Below, in pieces: positions 1 to 8,660 of a stretch of DNA of 64,000 bases. Positions within the stretch are counted from its first letter, which is position 1, and every line of letters begins with the position of its first letter. The stretch covers positions 3,782,001-3,846,000 of the forward strand of contig NC_010175.1 of assembly GCF_000018865.1 (NCBI RefSeq). The letters run 5' to 3'. Below the pieces are notes generated by a model, which saw only the letters and a list, made by a program, of their open reading frames with translations, was not told the DNA's origin and did no database searches. A program made the position numbers and the translations under genes. Origin of the DNA: Chloroflexus aurantiacus J-10-fl (GTDB lineage Bacteria > Chloroflexota > Chloroflexia > Chloroflexales > Chloroflexaceae).

Positions 1-688
1 GCCGGATTGCTTCCAGATGAACGTCGGCGAAGGTGCGAATTGGCCCGGCGGTGTCGGGTGTCAGGTGGGCGGCTGGGCCGGCGAGGTAGTAGTTCGGCGC
101 TGTTCGCCCAAGTGGTGTGTCAACTGGCACCAGATGTCCGACGATCACTTCGGCAAGCTCCAGGCGCAATGAGGCATGGCTGTCGGCCAGAATCAGCGCC
201 TCGCCGGTTAGCAGATCACGTAGGGTCGCACCGGCATTGGGATGTAGTCGCTCAACCTGGTACGGACGTAAGCGAACATTGACCCACGTCGGCAGAAGCT
301 GTCGTTCGAGCGGTGATAGATCGCTCTCCTGCATCTGATGTACCATCTGCTCAACCAGTGTCTGTCCGTCTGATCGGCGATAGTCGAAGGCAAACCAGAC
401 CATGAAGCGGTCGGCCCCGTACCCTTCGCGCTGGTTCAGTTCGGCCAACTGGGCAAACTGGTAACGCTGTTGCCAGTATCGATCAAAGGCAGTTTGTAGT
501 TCCGCTGCTTCAGCCTCAGTGGCTTTGGCCAGAATACGTTGTAAGAGCTGGTCTTGAGCGTTGCGCAGGCGTAATTGCTGACTGCGCCATTCCTCTTCGA
601 TGCGCAAATGGCAATCCTTGTATTTGCGCCCACTACCACAGTGGCAGGGATCGTTGCGGCCTAATTTAAGCGTTTTGGCTGGGTTCAT
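1..688 (-). CDS. SEC-C motif protein, 3' end outside window
   Basis: An open frame runs leftward from an ATG at 688 to the window edge without a stop, so the C-terminus is missing. Residues 10-27 carry a SEC-C zinc motif (DPCHCGSGRKYKDCH), the short metal-binding module known from the SecA tail and from many uncharacterised proteins. The rest (alternating helical, with a conserved-looking RLRPYQVERLHP stretch) is not recognised. AAGGAG lies about 8 nt before the ATG. The gene follows the FGE-like gene by 18 nt and is the last visible member of a leftward operon starting at 5459. The function is unknown; SEC-C only suggests zinc-dependent protein binding. Confidence 0.85.
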   Translation of the reverse strand, partial: MNPAKTLKLGRNDPCHCGSGRKYKDCHLRIEEEWRSQQLRLRNAQDQLLQRILAKATEAEAAELQTAFDRYWQQRYQFAQLAELNQREGYGADRFMVWFAFDYRRSDGQTLVEQMVHQMQESDLSPLERQLLPTWVNVRLRPYQVERLHPNAGATLRDLLTGEALILADSHASLRLELAEVIVGHLVPVDTPLGRTAPNYYLAGPAAHLTPDTAGPIRTFADVHLEAIR

Positions 689-706
689 AAAGCGAATGCT
701 CCTTAA

Positions 707-1516
707 TTATTCCAGGTCTAGTGCAAGGCGCATGCCCAGAAACTGGTTGCGCATCGTCGGTTGTAGTCGAAAACGACAGGCACAGCGTGCATACCCCTGG
801 GGATTGGCGTAACAACCGCCGCGTAAAATCCGTCTCCCGGTTGCGGTTGGGTCTTCACGTCCATCATCGGGTCGGTAGGGATATTCCCGGTCGAGCGATG
901 CTGTCCATTCCCATACATTACCGGCCATATCTTCAACACCATACGGACTCTGTCCGGCAGGGTATGTGCCGGGCGGGTTAGGTGCTGATCGTCCCCCCTC
1001 GCGCGTATTGGCGTAATCGGGATGAAATGTCTCGCCCCACGGGAAGCGCCGACCGTCGGTGCCGCGGGCGGCGTGCTCCCATTCCGCTTCGGTTGGCAGG
1101 CGAAAGCGCAACACAGGAGGTGGCGTAACCGGCTGACCGTTCGGGTCGATCAGGCGGAGGGACAGACCGGATTGTTGACTCAGCCAGGCGCAGAAGGCCA
1201 TGGCTTCGTACCAGGTGATGTCGGTGACCGGTAATGCTGCCAGTTTGTCCGGCGGGGTCGTGCCATGCCAGGCGGGAGGTGGTGGCACAGCTCCATCAGC
1301 AACAGCGCAGGCGTAGAGGGCATTGCTCAGCGGATGTTGTGCAATGGCAAATGCCGGAAGCGTCAGTTCGTGTTGTGGTGTCTCTTCACGGTAGCTTTCG
1401 CGAGTGCCGCCATAGTGACGGGCCAGGTCACTGATGTCGCTCACAGGTGTGCCCATGCGAAAGGGACGTGACGGAATGTGTATAAAAACCGGTAATAATT
1501 CAGTAAGCCTGCTCAT
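707..1516 (-). CDS. FGE-sulfatase (SUMF1/EgtB-like) domain protein
   Basis: The 269-residue protein is essentially one formylglycine-generating-enzyme-like fold. Diagnostic segments are FRMGT (about residue 20), PVTDITWYEAMAFCAWLSQ, LPTEAEWEHAARG, MAGNVWEWTAS and the C-terminal ILRGGCY...CRFRLQP...FLGMRLAL. In true sulfatase-activating FGEs two cysteines sit five residues apart near the C-terminus. Here the order is C-A-C and the first of that pair is not in place, so sulfatase activation is doubtful. Family members also act as iron oxidoreductases or binding modules. The start overlaps the upstream stop in ATGA, giving translational coupling. Confidence 0.9.
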   Translation of the reverse strand: MSRLTELLPVFIHIPSRPFRMGTPVSDISDLARHYGGTRESYREETPQHELTLPAFAIAQHPLSNALYACAVADGAVPPPPAWHGTTPPDKLAALPVTDITWYEAMAFCAWLSQQSGLSLRLIDPNGQPVTPPPVLRFRLPTEAEWEHAARGTDGRRFPWGETFHPDYANTREGGRSAPNPPGTYPAGQSPYGVEDMAGNVWEWTASLDREYPYRPDDGREDPTATGRRILRGGCYANPQGYARCACRFRLQPTMRNQFLGMRLALDLE

Positions 1517-2121
1517 CGTTGATAAATCCGATTGAGCCGATCTAGCTCACGCTGGTAGATCGTCTCGGCGAAATGATCGATGGATGTCACGTTCTGTAGG
1601 GCATCATAGCCGCGCCGTAAAAAGGTATGGACATGACCAATACCGGCGAGGCGGGCTATGAAGTGGGAGCGGCGCAGCGCCATCCCCAACACTGCCGAAC
1701 GCGACAGGTGAAAGACATTGTACAACGTTGTTCTGACCAGTGTTAACTGACGATGGCGATCATCATATTTATCGGCCAGCCGGTAGAAGTATTCATACGT
1801 CGGCTCGTCAAAATCGGTGCCTATATTGGCCTGCCACATACGCTGGGCCAGGTCTTCATCGAGTTGATTGGTGAGATCGAGTAATTCCAGTACCTCCTCA
1901 AGGTCGCGCAGGCGTACACCGGGGAGCATGCCGATAAAATGGTGCAGGCGGCGGCCTTCCTGATCGCGCTGGCTGAAATCACGCGGGCCGTACATTTCGT
2001 TGAAGAAGAATTCGCCTAACGGTTCGTAGGCCGGCACCTCCGCCAGATCACGGTAATCCCGGCGGAGGCGATTTGATTGAAAGATTTGCAGGGCGATGCG
2101 ATACTGGCGTAGCGTACTCAT
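1513..2121 (-). CDS. conserved-looking protein of unknown function
   Basis: This is a 202-residue soluble protein, strongly helical and rich in Arg, Asp and Glu. It contains a distinctive FFFNEMYGPRDFSQRD segment and a LRRGYDALQNV...FAETIYQRE tail. I do not recognise a characterised family. The ATG at 2121 overlaps the stop of the TPR gene (ATGA), and its own stop overlaps the FGE-like start the same way, so it is made with both neighbours and probably works with them. A longer in-frame start at 2160 exists but would overlap the upstream gene by 43 nt and lacks an obvious ribosome-binding site. Confidence 0.8.
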   Translation of the reverse strand: MSTLRQYRIALQIFQSNRLRRDYRDLAEVPAYEPLGEFFFNEMYGPRDFSQRDQEGRRLHHFIGMLPGVRLRDLEEVLELLDLTNQLDEDLAQRMWQANIGTDFDEPTYEYFYRLADKYDDRHRQLTLVRTTLYNVFHLSRSAVLGMALRRSHFIARLAGIGHVHTFLRRGYDALQNVTSIDHFAETIYQRELDRLNRIYQR

Positions 2122-5100
2122 GGTAAACGTTCGATTTGGGCAAGTGCACGCTGACCCCACTCGCTGGTTGGTTCCCGACTGATCAGGGTCTGATAGGCAT
2201 CACGGGCGGCGGCAAAATTGGCCTGATCTTCCGCAATGAGACCACTGTAGAAGATAGCTTCACTGTAGTTCGGATTCAGGGTGATCGCTTGTTGAATAGC
2301 CTGTAAGGCGCTTTCACTTCGGCCCTGGGCGTAATAGGCGCGACCCAACCAGTAGTAGGCTTCGGGAAAGTTGGCTTGCAGTGCGGTGGCCCGATTGAGG
2401 TCACGAATGGCCTGGTCGTATTCACCATTGCGGATGGCGAGCAGGGCACGACGGTAGAAGCTCTCGGCAATGCGATCATTGGCACCAATGGCTGCATCGT
2501 AAGCGGCGCGTGCCTCCGCGAAGCGACCGGCTTCTTGCAACAATTTGCCGCGGAAGAGGTGTGCTTCGGCATAGTTGCTCTTCTGCTGAATAGCTCGCTC
2601 TACCGTCTGAAGTGCTTCCTCGGCCCGACCTAATGCGTATTGGGTCTGGGCCAGCCCCAGCAGGGCTTCTGGATATTGCGGTTGCAATTCCAGCGCGCGC
2701 TGGTAGGCGGCGAGAGCACGCACAAGGTTGTCGTTGCGCAAGAGGGCTTCACCCAGCCAGAATTGAGCTGCGGCATTCGTATCACCACCGGGTAGTGCAG
2801 CAGCAGTCTCGAAGTAGGCCAGGGCAACTCCCCAATTCCCCTGTCCACCGGCGAGTTCACCCAGGCCAATGTGAGCGGGAATCGACTGTGGATCGGTTGC
2901 AATTGCCTGTTGATACGCCTGCTCGGCGGCTGCCAGATCGTTTCGGCGCCGGGCTATCTCGGCCAGGGCGAGAAAAGCATTGACTCGTGCTGAAATCGCT
3001 TCCGGGTCGGTGCGGTTAGCGGTTAGATCGAGCGTGCGTTGCGCAGTTTGCGCTGCTGCTTCCAGGCGGTTTCCGTTCAGGTACGCCCGTGCCAGCAATT
3101 GATTCACCGTCGCCGATTCGGGATTTCCCGTGAGCGCACGTTCGAGCGCCTGAATCGCTACCGTTGTGGCATTACCGGCAAGCGCGGCCTGACCGATGCG
3201 GATTAACTGGTCAAGGTCATTCACCCCCTGGCCGAGGGCAATCCGGTATTGTTCGATGGCACGATCAGGCTGATTGAGGGGGCCTTCGTACAATTCGGCC
3301 AGGCGGAGGCGGGCGTCGAGATTACGCTCATCGAAGGTGAGCGCATCACGTAGCATGCGTTCAGCGGTGGCAACATCACCCAGCCGGATATACGTTTCCC
3401 CTAACTCAAAGGCGGCGACGGTTGAACGCGGATCAAGCACGAGGGCATCGCGGTAGACACTGGCCGCTTCGTTGGGATAACCGGCATCGTTGTACAGCCG
3501 GGCCAGCTCAATCGTTGCTTCGACATGCTCGGTGGCCAGGGGAACGAGTAGCCGTTCAGCTTCAGCAAAACCGCTGGCACCACTCCGTCGTAGCGCACGT
3601 GCAAGATGAACGACGGTGTATGGCGTCTCTTGCCAGTTGACCAGGGCGCGCCAGTGATTAATCGCTGATGACCAGTCGCCGGTATCTTCAGCCACTTGCG
3701 CCAGCAACAGGTGGGCCGGGAAGAAGCGATTGTTTCGGTCAAGCGCCTGGCGCAGCCATTGCTGAGCACTTTCGCGATCATTGCGCGCCAGGGCAACCAT
3801 CCCAATTCCGGTATAGCCGTCGGGAAGCTGTGGTGCGAGTTCAATCACGCGCTGATAGGTCTGGACAGCCTCGTCGTACTGTTCATCCATACGTAGGGCA
3901 AACCCAAGCGTGAGCAAGGTCATCACGTCGTCGGGCTGTTGTTCGCGCAACTGGCGCAATGCTTCCACACTGGGATTACCACCGCTGACGGCACCGAAGA
4001 GCGCAGCAATAAATTGATTAAACGGATTTTGCCGGTTGGAATTTTCTACAGACCACAAGACCGCCTCGGTCAGTGCCAGTGATAATCGCTGGCGTCGTGC
4101 CAGCTCTTCACTTCGTTCAGCCTGACCGGTTGCCATCAGGCCACTACCGGGAAAGATGGCGGCCTGACTGGCGGCTTGTTGGCGCCACAAGGTGACTGCC
4201 CGGTTACTCTGTTCAGTTGCCACGCGCAGTTGGTCACGTGTCTGCCGTAATGTATCGGCAGAAGGGAGTGGATTGGCCGTTGCCAGTGCCCAGTAGAAGG
4301 GGCCGGTCATTGGTAACCGTGCTTCGAGGGAAGTCAGTGCCCGCTCTTCAGAAAACACTGCATTCAAGCGAGTTTCATACGCTGAGCGAAACGCAACTGG
4401 GACGCGTGCTGCTGTAGCGGCTTTGGTTGCCTCAAATCGGGTAAGTGATGCCTGAGCTTCAGCGATACGACCACTCTCGCGATAGGCAGTAGCGATGAGC
4501 AGTTCCAGCTCAGGGTCAGGCGACAACAGATTGCGGGCCTGTTCGAGGTCGGAGACAGCATCAGATGCACGTTGTTCGCGTAATGCCCACAGCGCCAGAT
4601 TGACCCGCAGTTGACCGAGATCACGCCCATCCAGGAGATTGATCGCCTCGGCAAAATAACGCGGTGCCTCAGCGTTACCGGCATCAAGGAGAATGGCTCC
4701 GAGGTTATTGGCGAGCAGTGCTCGTTCACCCTGGGCAAGGCTTAGTGCCGTCTGGTATTCCGTTGCCGCTGCACCATACCAGCCGCGCGCCCACAAGAGA
4801 TTTCCCCGCAACACGTGGAGTAAGAGGGGGTGAAGCTGGGGATTATTTTCAACCAGGCTTTGTAGCTGATCAAGCGCCAGATCGGCTTCACCGTGGTGAT
4901 ACGCGGCCAGGGCCAGCAGATACGGAGTCAGGATCGTTTGACCATTGATCGGTTCAGTACTGATGACGTATCGGTTAGGGATGGCGAAACGAATGGGAAA
5001 CCCGTACCACGCCTGACTAATGTCAATATTGTGCGGCGTGTAAATGATTTCGGGCGACAGGCTGGAGCTGTCGATCATCCCACCGGCTGCAACTGTTCCC

Positions 5101-5459
5101 CAGACCAGGAGATCGGCGTTGGTCTGGCGGGCAAGGGCAAGGGCTTCTGCACCATTGGCCGGCTTTGTTTCGCTCAAAACGACGTGAACAAGGTTGGCAC
5201 CTTGATTGCGTAATTGACGTACCAGCGCGTTGGCGATTTGCTGGCCGGTACGTCCGTCCTGATCGGCGAATGGCGTTACTACGATCACAAAGCGCGGGTC
5301 AGCAGGTCGCGAGATGAGGAACAGGACAATGACAACACCTGCGATAAGCAATGCGAGTAGTGGCCAGGGCAGACGCTTGCGCCAGGAGATTGGTTTTTCC
5401 GCAGTTGCTTTTTCCGTAACGACCGAATCCGTCGGTTTGCGTTGCCATGGCCACCGCAT
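2118..5459 (-). CDS. large membrane-anchored TPR-repeat protein
   Basis: The protein has 1113 residues. After a basic N-terminus (MRWPWQRKP) comes one transmembrane helix (LPWPLLALLIAGVVIVLFLIS, about residues 31-51). A small extracytoplasmic-type domain follows (FVIVVTPFADQDG...ADLLVWGTV), then an almost continuous solenoid of TPR units with A-x-x-x-Y-x-x-A-L-x-L-x-P signatures, strongest in the last 600 residues (PEALLGLAQTQYALGRAEEALQ, PEAYYWLGRAYYAQGRSESAL). It probably scaffolds a protein assembly at the cell surface or membrane. The start at 5459 is chosen because AAGGAG lies 10 nt upstream. It is the first gene of a coupled four-gene operon. Confidence 0.9.
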   Translation of the reverse strand: MRWPWQRKPTDSVVTEKATAEKPISWRKRLPWPLLALLIAGVVIVLFLISRPADPRFVIVVTPFADQDGRTGQQIANALVRQLRNQGANLVHVVLSETKPANGAEALALARQTNADLLVWGTVAAGGMIDSSSLSPEIIYTPHNIDISQAWYGFPIRFAIPNRYVISTEPINGQTILTPYLLALAAYHHGEADLALDQLQSLVENNPQLHPLLLHVLRGNLLWARGWYGAAATEYQTALSLAQGERALLANNLGAILLDAGNAEAPRYFAEAINLLDGRDLGQLRVNLALWALREQRASDAVSDLEQARNLLSPDPELELLIATAYRESGRIAEAQASLTRFEATKAATAARVPVAFRSAYETRLNAVFSEERALTSLEARLPMTGPFYWALATANPLPSADTLRQTRDQLRVATEQSNRAVTLWRQQAASQAAIFPGSGLMATGQAERSEELARRQRLSLALTEAVLWSVENSNRQNPFNQFIAALFGAVSGGNPSVEALRQLREQQPDDVMTLLTLGFALRMDEQYDEAVQTYQRVIELAPQLPDGYTGIGMVALARNDRESAQQWLRQALDRNNRFFPAHLLLAQVAEDTGDWSSAINHWRALVNWQETPYTVVHLARALRRSGASGFAEAERLLVPLATEHVEATIELARLYNDAGYPNEAASVYRDALVLDPRSTVAAFELGETYIRLGDVATAERMLRDALTFDERNLDARLRLAELYEGPLNQPDRAIEQYRIALGQGVNDLDQLIRIGQAALAGNATTVAIQALERALTGNPESATVNQLLARAYLNGNRLEAAAQTAQRTLDLTANRTDPEAISARVNAFLALAEIARRRNDLAAAEQAYQQAIATDPQSIPAHIGLGELAGGQGNWGVALAYFETAAALPGGDTNAAAQFWLGEALLRNDNLVRALAAYQRALELQPQYPEALLGLAQTQYALGRAEEALQTVERAIQQKSNYAEAHLFRGKLLQEAGRFAEARAAYDAAIGANDRIAESFYRRALLAIRNGEYDQAIRDLNRATALQANFPEAYYWLGRAYYAQGRSESALQAIQQAITLNPNYSEAIFYSGLIAEDQANFAAARDAYQTLISREPTSEWGQRALAQIERLP

Positions 5460-5654
5460 ATCCTCGCTCCTTACCACCGTAGACCATACCATCTCCTATT
5501 GTAAGCAGTTTTGATGATATTTCAAGCAGTGGGATTGATTATGACTTTGTTGTCAACAATGAGAATGGCTTACAGGCATTGAACGGTGGTGTGGGGGTGT
5601 CCTTATATCAAATCTGGCGTCATAGAATTCAGGCTACGTGATCCGACAATCACC

Positions 5655-6012
5655 CTGGCAGCATAGCTGAGGGCGGATGAATTGAGCCGGCAATCTCGTT
5701 GCCTGAGCAGTGGTGTGCTGTGCCTGAGCGGATACCTTTCCTGGAAGGTTGCCCGTGTCGCAGCGTTTAGAGTGCGGCAGCCATGCTGCCGCACCCACCA
5801 GGCTCACGTGGCGGGCGTGTCGTAGCGATGGGTCTGGCAGCATAGCTGAAGGCGGATGAATTGAGCCGGCATTTTCGTTGCCTGAGCAGTGGCGTGCCGT
5901 GCCTGAGCAGATACCTTTCCTGGAAGGTTGCCTGTGGCGCAGCGTTTGGAGTGCGGCAGCCATGCTGCTGTACCCACCAGGCTCACGTGGCGGGCGTGTC
6001 GTAGCGGTGAGC
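5655..6012 (+). repeat. two tandem copies of a 179-bp hairpin repeat
   Basis: The 819-bp gap between the TPR gene and the cyclophilin gene holds two direct copies (5655-5833 and 5834-6012). Each begins CTGGCAGCATAGCTGA and contains GAGTGCGGCAGCCATGCTGC, a hairpin core also found at 24.6, 50-54 and 57.7 kb. Short open frames across the copies exist in several phases and look like by-products of the repeat. The rest of the gap holds a small inverted repeat (6136-6171) and no convincing gene. Confidence 0.85.
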
Positions 6013-6135
6013 CTGATAACAATGGGAATGACGTGCAGTCTCATCTACAAAGGAATGTCGTATGCGAGCCAGAATAATGCAGATACAAGGCGTCAGCTTC
6101 CCGCTTTGCCGGGCACGATTGTTCTTATTGCGTCC

Positions 6136-6171
6136 AGTAGGGGCGGGGGCGCACGGCTATGCGCCCCTACT
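6136..6171. repeat. inverted repeat AGTAGGGGCG...CGCCCCTACT
   Basis: Ten-base arms at 6136-6145 and 6162-6171 can pair around a 16-nt centre. A related but perfect palindrome lies at 57262-57295, so this appears to be a dispersed small repeat. It has no T-run and is not a clear terminator. Confidence 0.7.
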
Positions 6172-6278
6172 ACGTTCGCCACGAATGTCTGTGCCCGGAG
6201 TCAGTTTAACGTGATTGAGGTATGAGAACCTGCAATCCCGATTCCTGCAATTTTGACTAAAGCCTAAACTGACGTTAC

Positions 6279-6761
6279 CTACAACTCTTGCACCGTCACT
6301 TTTGTCATTTTGTCGCCTTGTTTAATGGCGTAAACGACATCCATGCCGGCGACAACTCGCCCAAAGACGGTATGCCGCCCGTTCAAGTGTGGCTGTGGCG
6401 TGTGGGTAATGAAGAACTGGCTGCCGTTGGTGTTGGGGCCGGCATTTGCCATCGAAATCACGCCGGCTTCATGGGTGAGCGGGTTGCCAACCACCTCATC
6501 GCGAAACCGGTAGCCTGGGCCGCCGCTTCCGCGTCCGGTGGGGTCGCCTCCCTGGATCACAAAGTCTTTAATAACGCGGTGGAATGTCAGGCCATCGTAG
6601 AACCCTTCGCGTACCAGAAAGACGAAGTTGTTGACGGTGAGTGGGGCGTGTTGCGGGTAGAGATCAAGTTCAATCGTCCCGCGCGTTGTTTCCATTGTGA
6701 CCCGATATGTCTTACTGACATCAATTTGCATTGCGGGTGGACTGCTCCACTGTTTTGCCAC
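6279..6761 (-). CDS. cyclophilin-type peptidyl-prolyl cis-trans isomerase
   Basis: The 160-residue protein covers a complete bacterial cyclophilin: [33 protein letters not shown], then [30 protein letters not shown], then [20 protein letters not shown] and [18 protein letters not shown]. The catalytic Arg of FHRV and the QFFIT, GSQFF and HTVFG residues of the active site are present. It has no signal peptide, so it is cytosolic and should catalyse proline isomerisation during folding. The start is GTG at 6761, with AGGAG 7 nt upstream. It is monocistronic, separated by about 120 bp from the next leftward gene. Confidence 0.97.
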   Translation of the reverse strand: MAKQWSSPPAMQIDVSKTYRVTMETTRGTIELDLYPQHAPLTVNNFVFLVREGFYDGLTFHRVIKDFVIQGGDPTGRGSGGPGYRFRDEVVGNPLTHEAGVISMANAGPNTNGSQFFITHTPQPHLNGRHTVFGRVVAGMDVVYAIKQGDKMTKVTVQEL

Positions 6762-6879
6762 GGTTGTTCTCCTGTGTTATTCGACGGATACCACTGTTAT
6801 TATACCTCTCACCGGCGTTGGAAACCTCTCATAGGGAGTATACCGGCTAGCCTGCTCAGGCACAAAGGGATCAACTGCG

Positions 6880-8220
6880 TCACCCTCGTTGTGTTCCCAG
6901 CCGACGGGTGGCGTAAGTTAATTCTTTGGCTGTGGTACTCGATTGATGATTGTGGGCGAGTGCTGTTGCTTCTGCCATCGCCAGCGCAGCCAGATCGGGT
7001 TCGTCCAGATCGTAGAGGCGATTGGCGAGTTGCCGGAGAGTTTGGGCAGCCGTCGCATAATCGCCCTGTTGCCGGGCCTGATCGGCTCGCTGCTGAAGTG
7101 TGGCGATGGTTGCCCGACTGATGATCGGCAGAAGTTCTGGTGGTGGGTTGATTGCATTCGGCGCATAATGGGCAACTACGTCGTGGGTGATGTGCGATTG
7201 GCCACTGTTGAGGTGAAGGTGCGCCAGACGGCGTTGTTGACCGGCTGCACCGGGTGCGACCAGGAACTCAACCAGGAGCCGCACCTCTTCGCCGTGACGG
7301 AGATCACCAAGGTGAATGGTCAGACGCCGACCATGTTCCGTGCTCAGCGGGTTCAGAACGGTGAGCGCTGGTGTCAGGCGGATGATGCGGCGTAAGCTAA
7401 CTGTTTGCGGCAGGTTGCATTGCAGTGTAAGCGCCTGTGCCGTTGTTTGCCGCGCACTCTCAAGTTCAGCAGCAATAATTGCCGGAATGTCGGCAGCATC
7501 ATACACAAAACTGGCCCGTCCGCCGCTCAAATCGGCGAGTTGGGTGAGCAGATGTTCTTCAAATGATCCACCAAGGCCAATCGTGCTCAGGCTGATCCCA
7601 CGGGCTGCCGCCTCTCGCGCCAGCGTCAGACACAGGGTCTGATCGGTTGTAAAACCATCGGTGATCAAGACAATCCGCCGCACGGTTGCGTCATCAGCAG
7701 CGACAAACTGCGCCAGCGCCAGTTGCAGACCCTGGGCGAGATTGGTGGTTTCACCCAGGCGTAACGCCGGCAGACGGGCAATGGCCGCCACCAGTTCAGC
7801 CCGTCGGCTCCCAGGAATCCCAGACGCAAGCACAATTGCATCGCTGGCACAGGCAATCAATCCCAGGCGGTCGTTGTGATCAAGGCGCTCGATCAGACTA
7901 TGTAAGGCGTGGGTGGTATAGTCGATAGGACTCCGATACCGGCTGCGCTGTTCGGCAGAGAGCGGATTGTTGAGTTGCCAGACCGGTACCCCATCGACTA
8001 AGACTTCGTGAGCACCGCTGCCGCGCACAACGTCGCGAAACTGCTGTTCATTAAGGATTGGGATGCGCATTGAGCGGCTGGCGTCGGCGACAATGGTCAT
8101 GTGAAGCGGCAAACCGGTCGTACCGGCTGCCGCGATGGTGAGGTGTAGATACGCGACTTGCGGCTGGTTGAGTGCCGGAATAGCGATTAGCTCAGGTGTA
8201 CAGCGTATATGCAGCGACAT
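6880..8220 (-). CDS. von Willebrand factor type A domain protein
   Basis: The protein has 446 residues with an N-terminal beta region, then a VWA domain from about residue 39. It carries the metal-ion-dependent adhesion site DASRS, a GETTNLAQGL threonine segment and VLITDGFTTD. An insertion (DVVRGSGAHEVLVDGVPVWQLNNPLS) follows the MIDAS strand. The C-terminal 200 residues hold a beta-sandwich and a helical end (ADQARQQGDYATAAQTLRQLANRL). No signal peptide or membrane segment is visible, so it is probably cytosolic, mediating protein interaction through Mg2+. It ends a leftward gene run with the biotin carboxylase. Confidence 0.92.
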   Translation of the reverse strand: MSLHIRCTPELIAIPALNQPQVAYLHLTIAAAGTTGLPLHMTIVADASRSMRIPILNEQQFRDVVRGSGAHEVLVDGVPVWQLNNPLSAEQRSRYRSPIDYTTHALHSLIERLDHNDRLGLIACASDAIVLASGIPGSRRAELVAAIARLPALRLGETTNLAQGLQLALAQFVAADDATVRRIVLITDGFTTDQTLCLTLAREAAARGISLSTIGLGGSFEEHLLTQLADLSGGRASFVYDAADIPAIIAAELESARQTTAQALTLQCNLPQTVSLRRIIRLTPALTVLNPLSTEHGRRLTIHLGDLRHGEEVRLLVEFLVAPGAAGQQRRLAHLHLNSGQSHITHDVVAHYAPNAINPPPELLPIISRATIATLQQRADQARQQGDYATAAQTLRQLANRLYDLDEPDLAALAMAEATALAHNHQSSTTAKELTYATRRLGTQRG

Positions 8221-8262
8221 AGGCTGCTGTCCTCTGCTGGTAGCCTGCTTGTTGCGCAGATG

Positions 8263-8634
8263 TCAATTACACTGTGCCGGTAATGGCTGATCGCTAAACG
8301 TAATCTCCAGCACGGTTCCGTTGTTGAACGTCGTAACCCTGCGTGTGCGGGGGATTGACACCAGTTCATTGGAACCGGCGATACGAATACACGAATCGAC
8401 GCTCGTCGTTTCAACCGTCTCGCGAATACCGCCGCGTGTGAAACCGATGATATATTCCTGGGCTATAGCCAGCTTAACCGGCTGGAGAAATCCGATGCCA
8501 AGGAGACCCAACGTCAGTACTGCAAACACAAAGAGCCAGAGTGTGCAACCAAAGCGACGCTTTGGTTTCGCCGGTGGTTTCTGATTAGCGGTTGCCGGTG
8601 GTTTGGCAGGTTGAGTAGCCTGTTGCGATGCCAT
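8263..8634 (-). CDS. small membrane-anchored protein, unknown function
   Basis: The 123-residue protein has a Pro/Ala/Lys-rich cytosolic N-terminus (about 28 residues), one transmembrane helix (LWLFVFAVLTLGLLGIGFLQP, about residues 32-52) and an extracytoplasmic beta-rich part ending in Cys-Asn. No family is recognised. It lies between the biotin carboxylase gene (26 nt upstream) and the VWA gene (42 nt downstream), all on the same strand, so co-transcription is likely. Confidence 0.8.
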   Translation of the reverse strand: MASQQATQPAKPPATANQKPPAKPKRRFGCTLWLFVFAVLTLGLLGIGFLQPVKLAIAQEYIIGFTRGGIRETVETTSVDSCIRIAGSNELVSIPRTRRVTTFNNGTVLEITFSDQPLPAQCN

Positions 8635-8660
8635 ACGTTGCCTGTTATCTCTCAGAGTAG

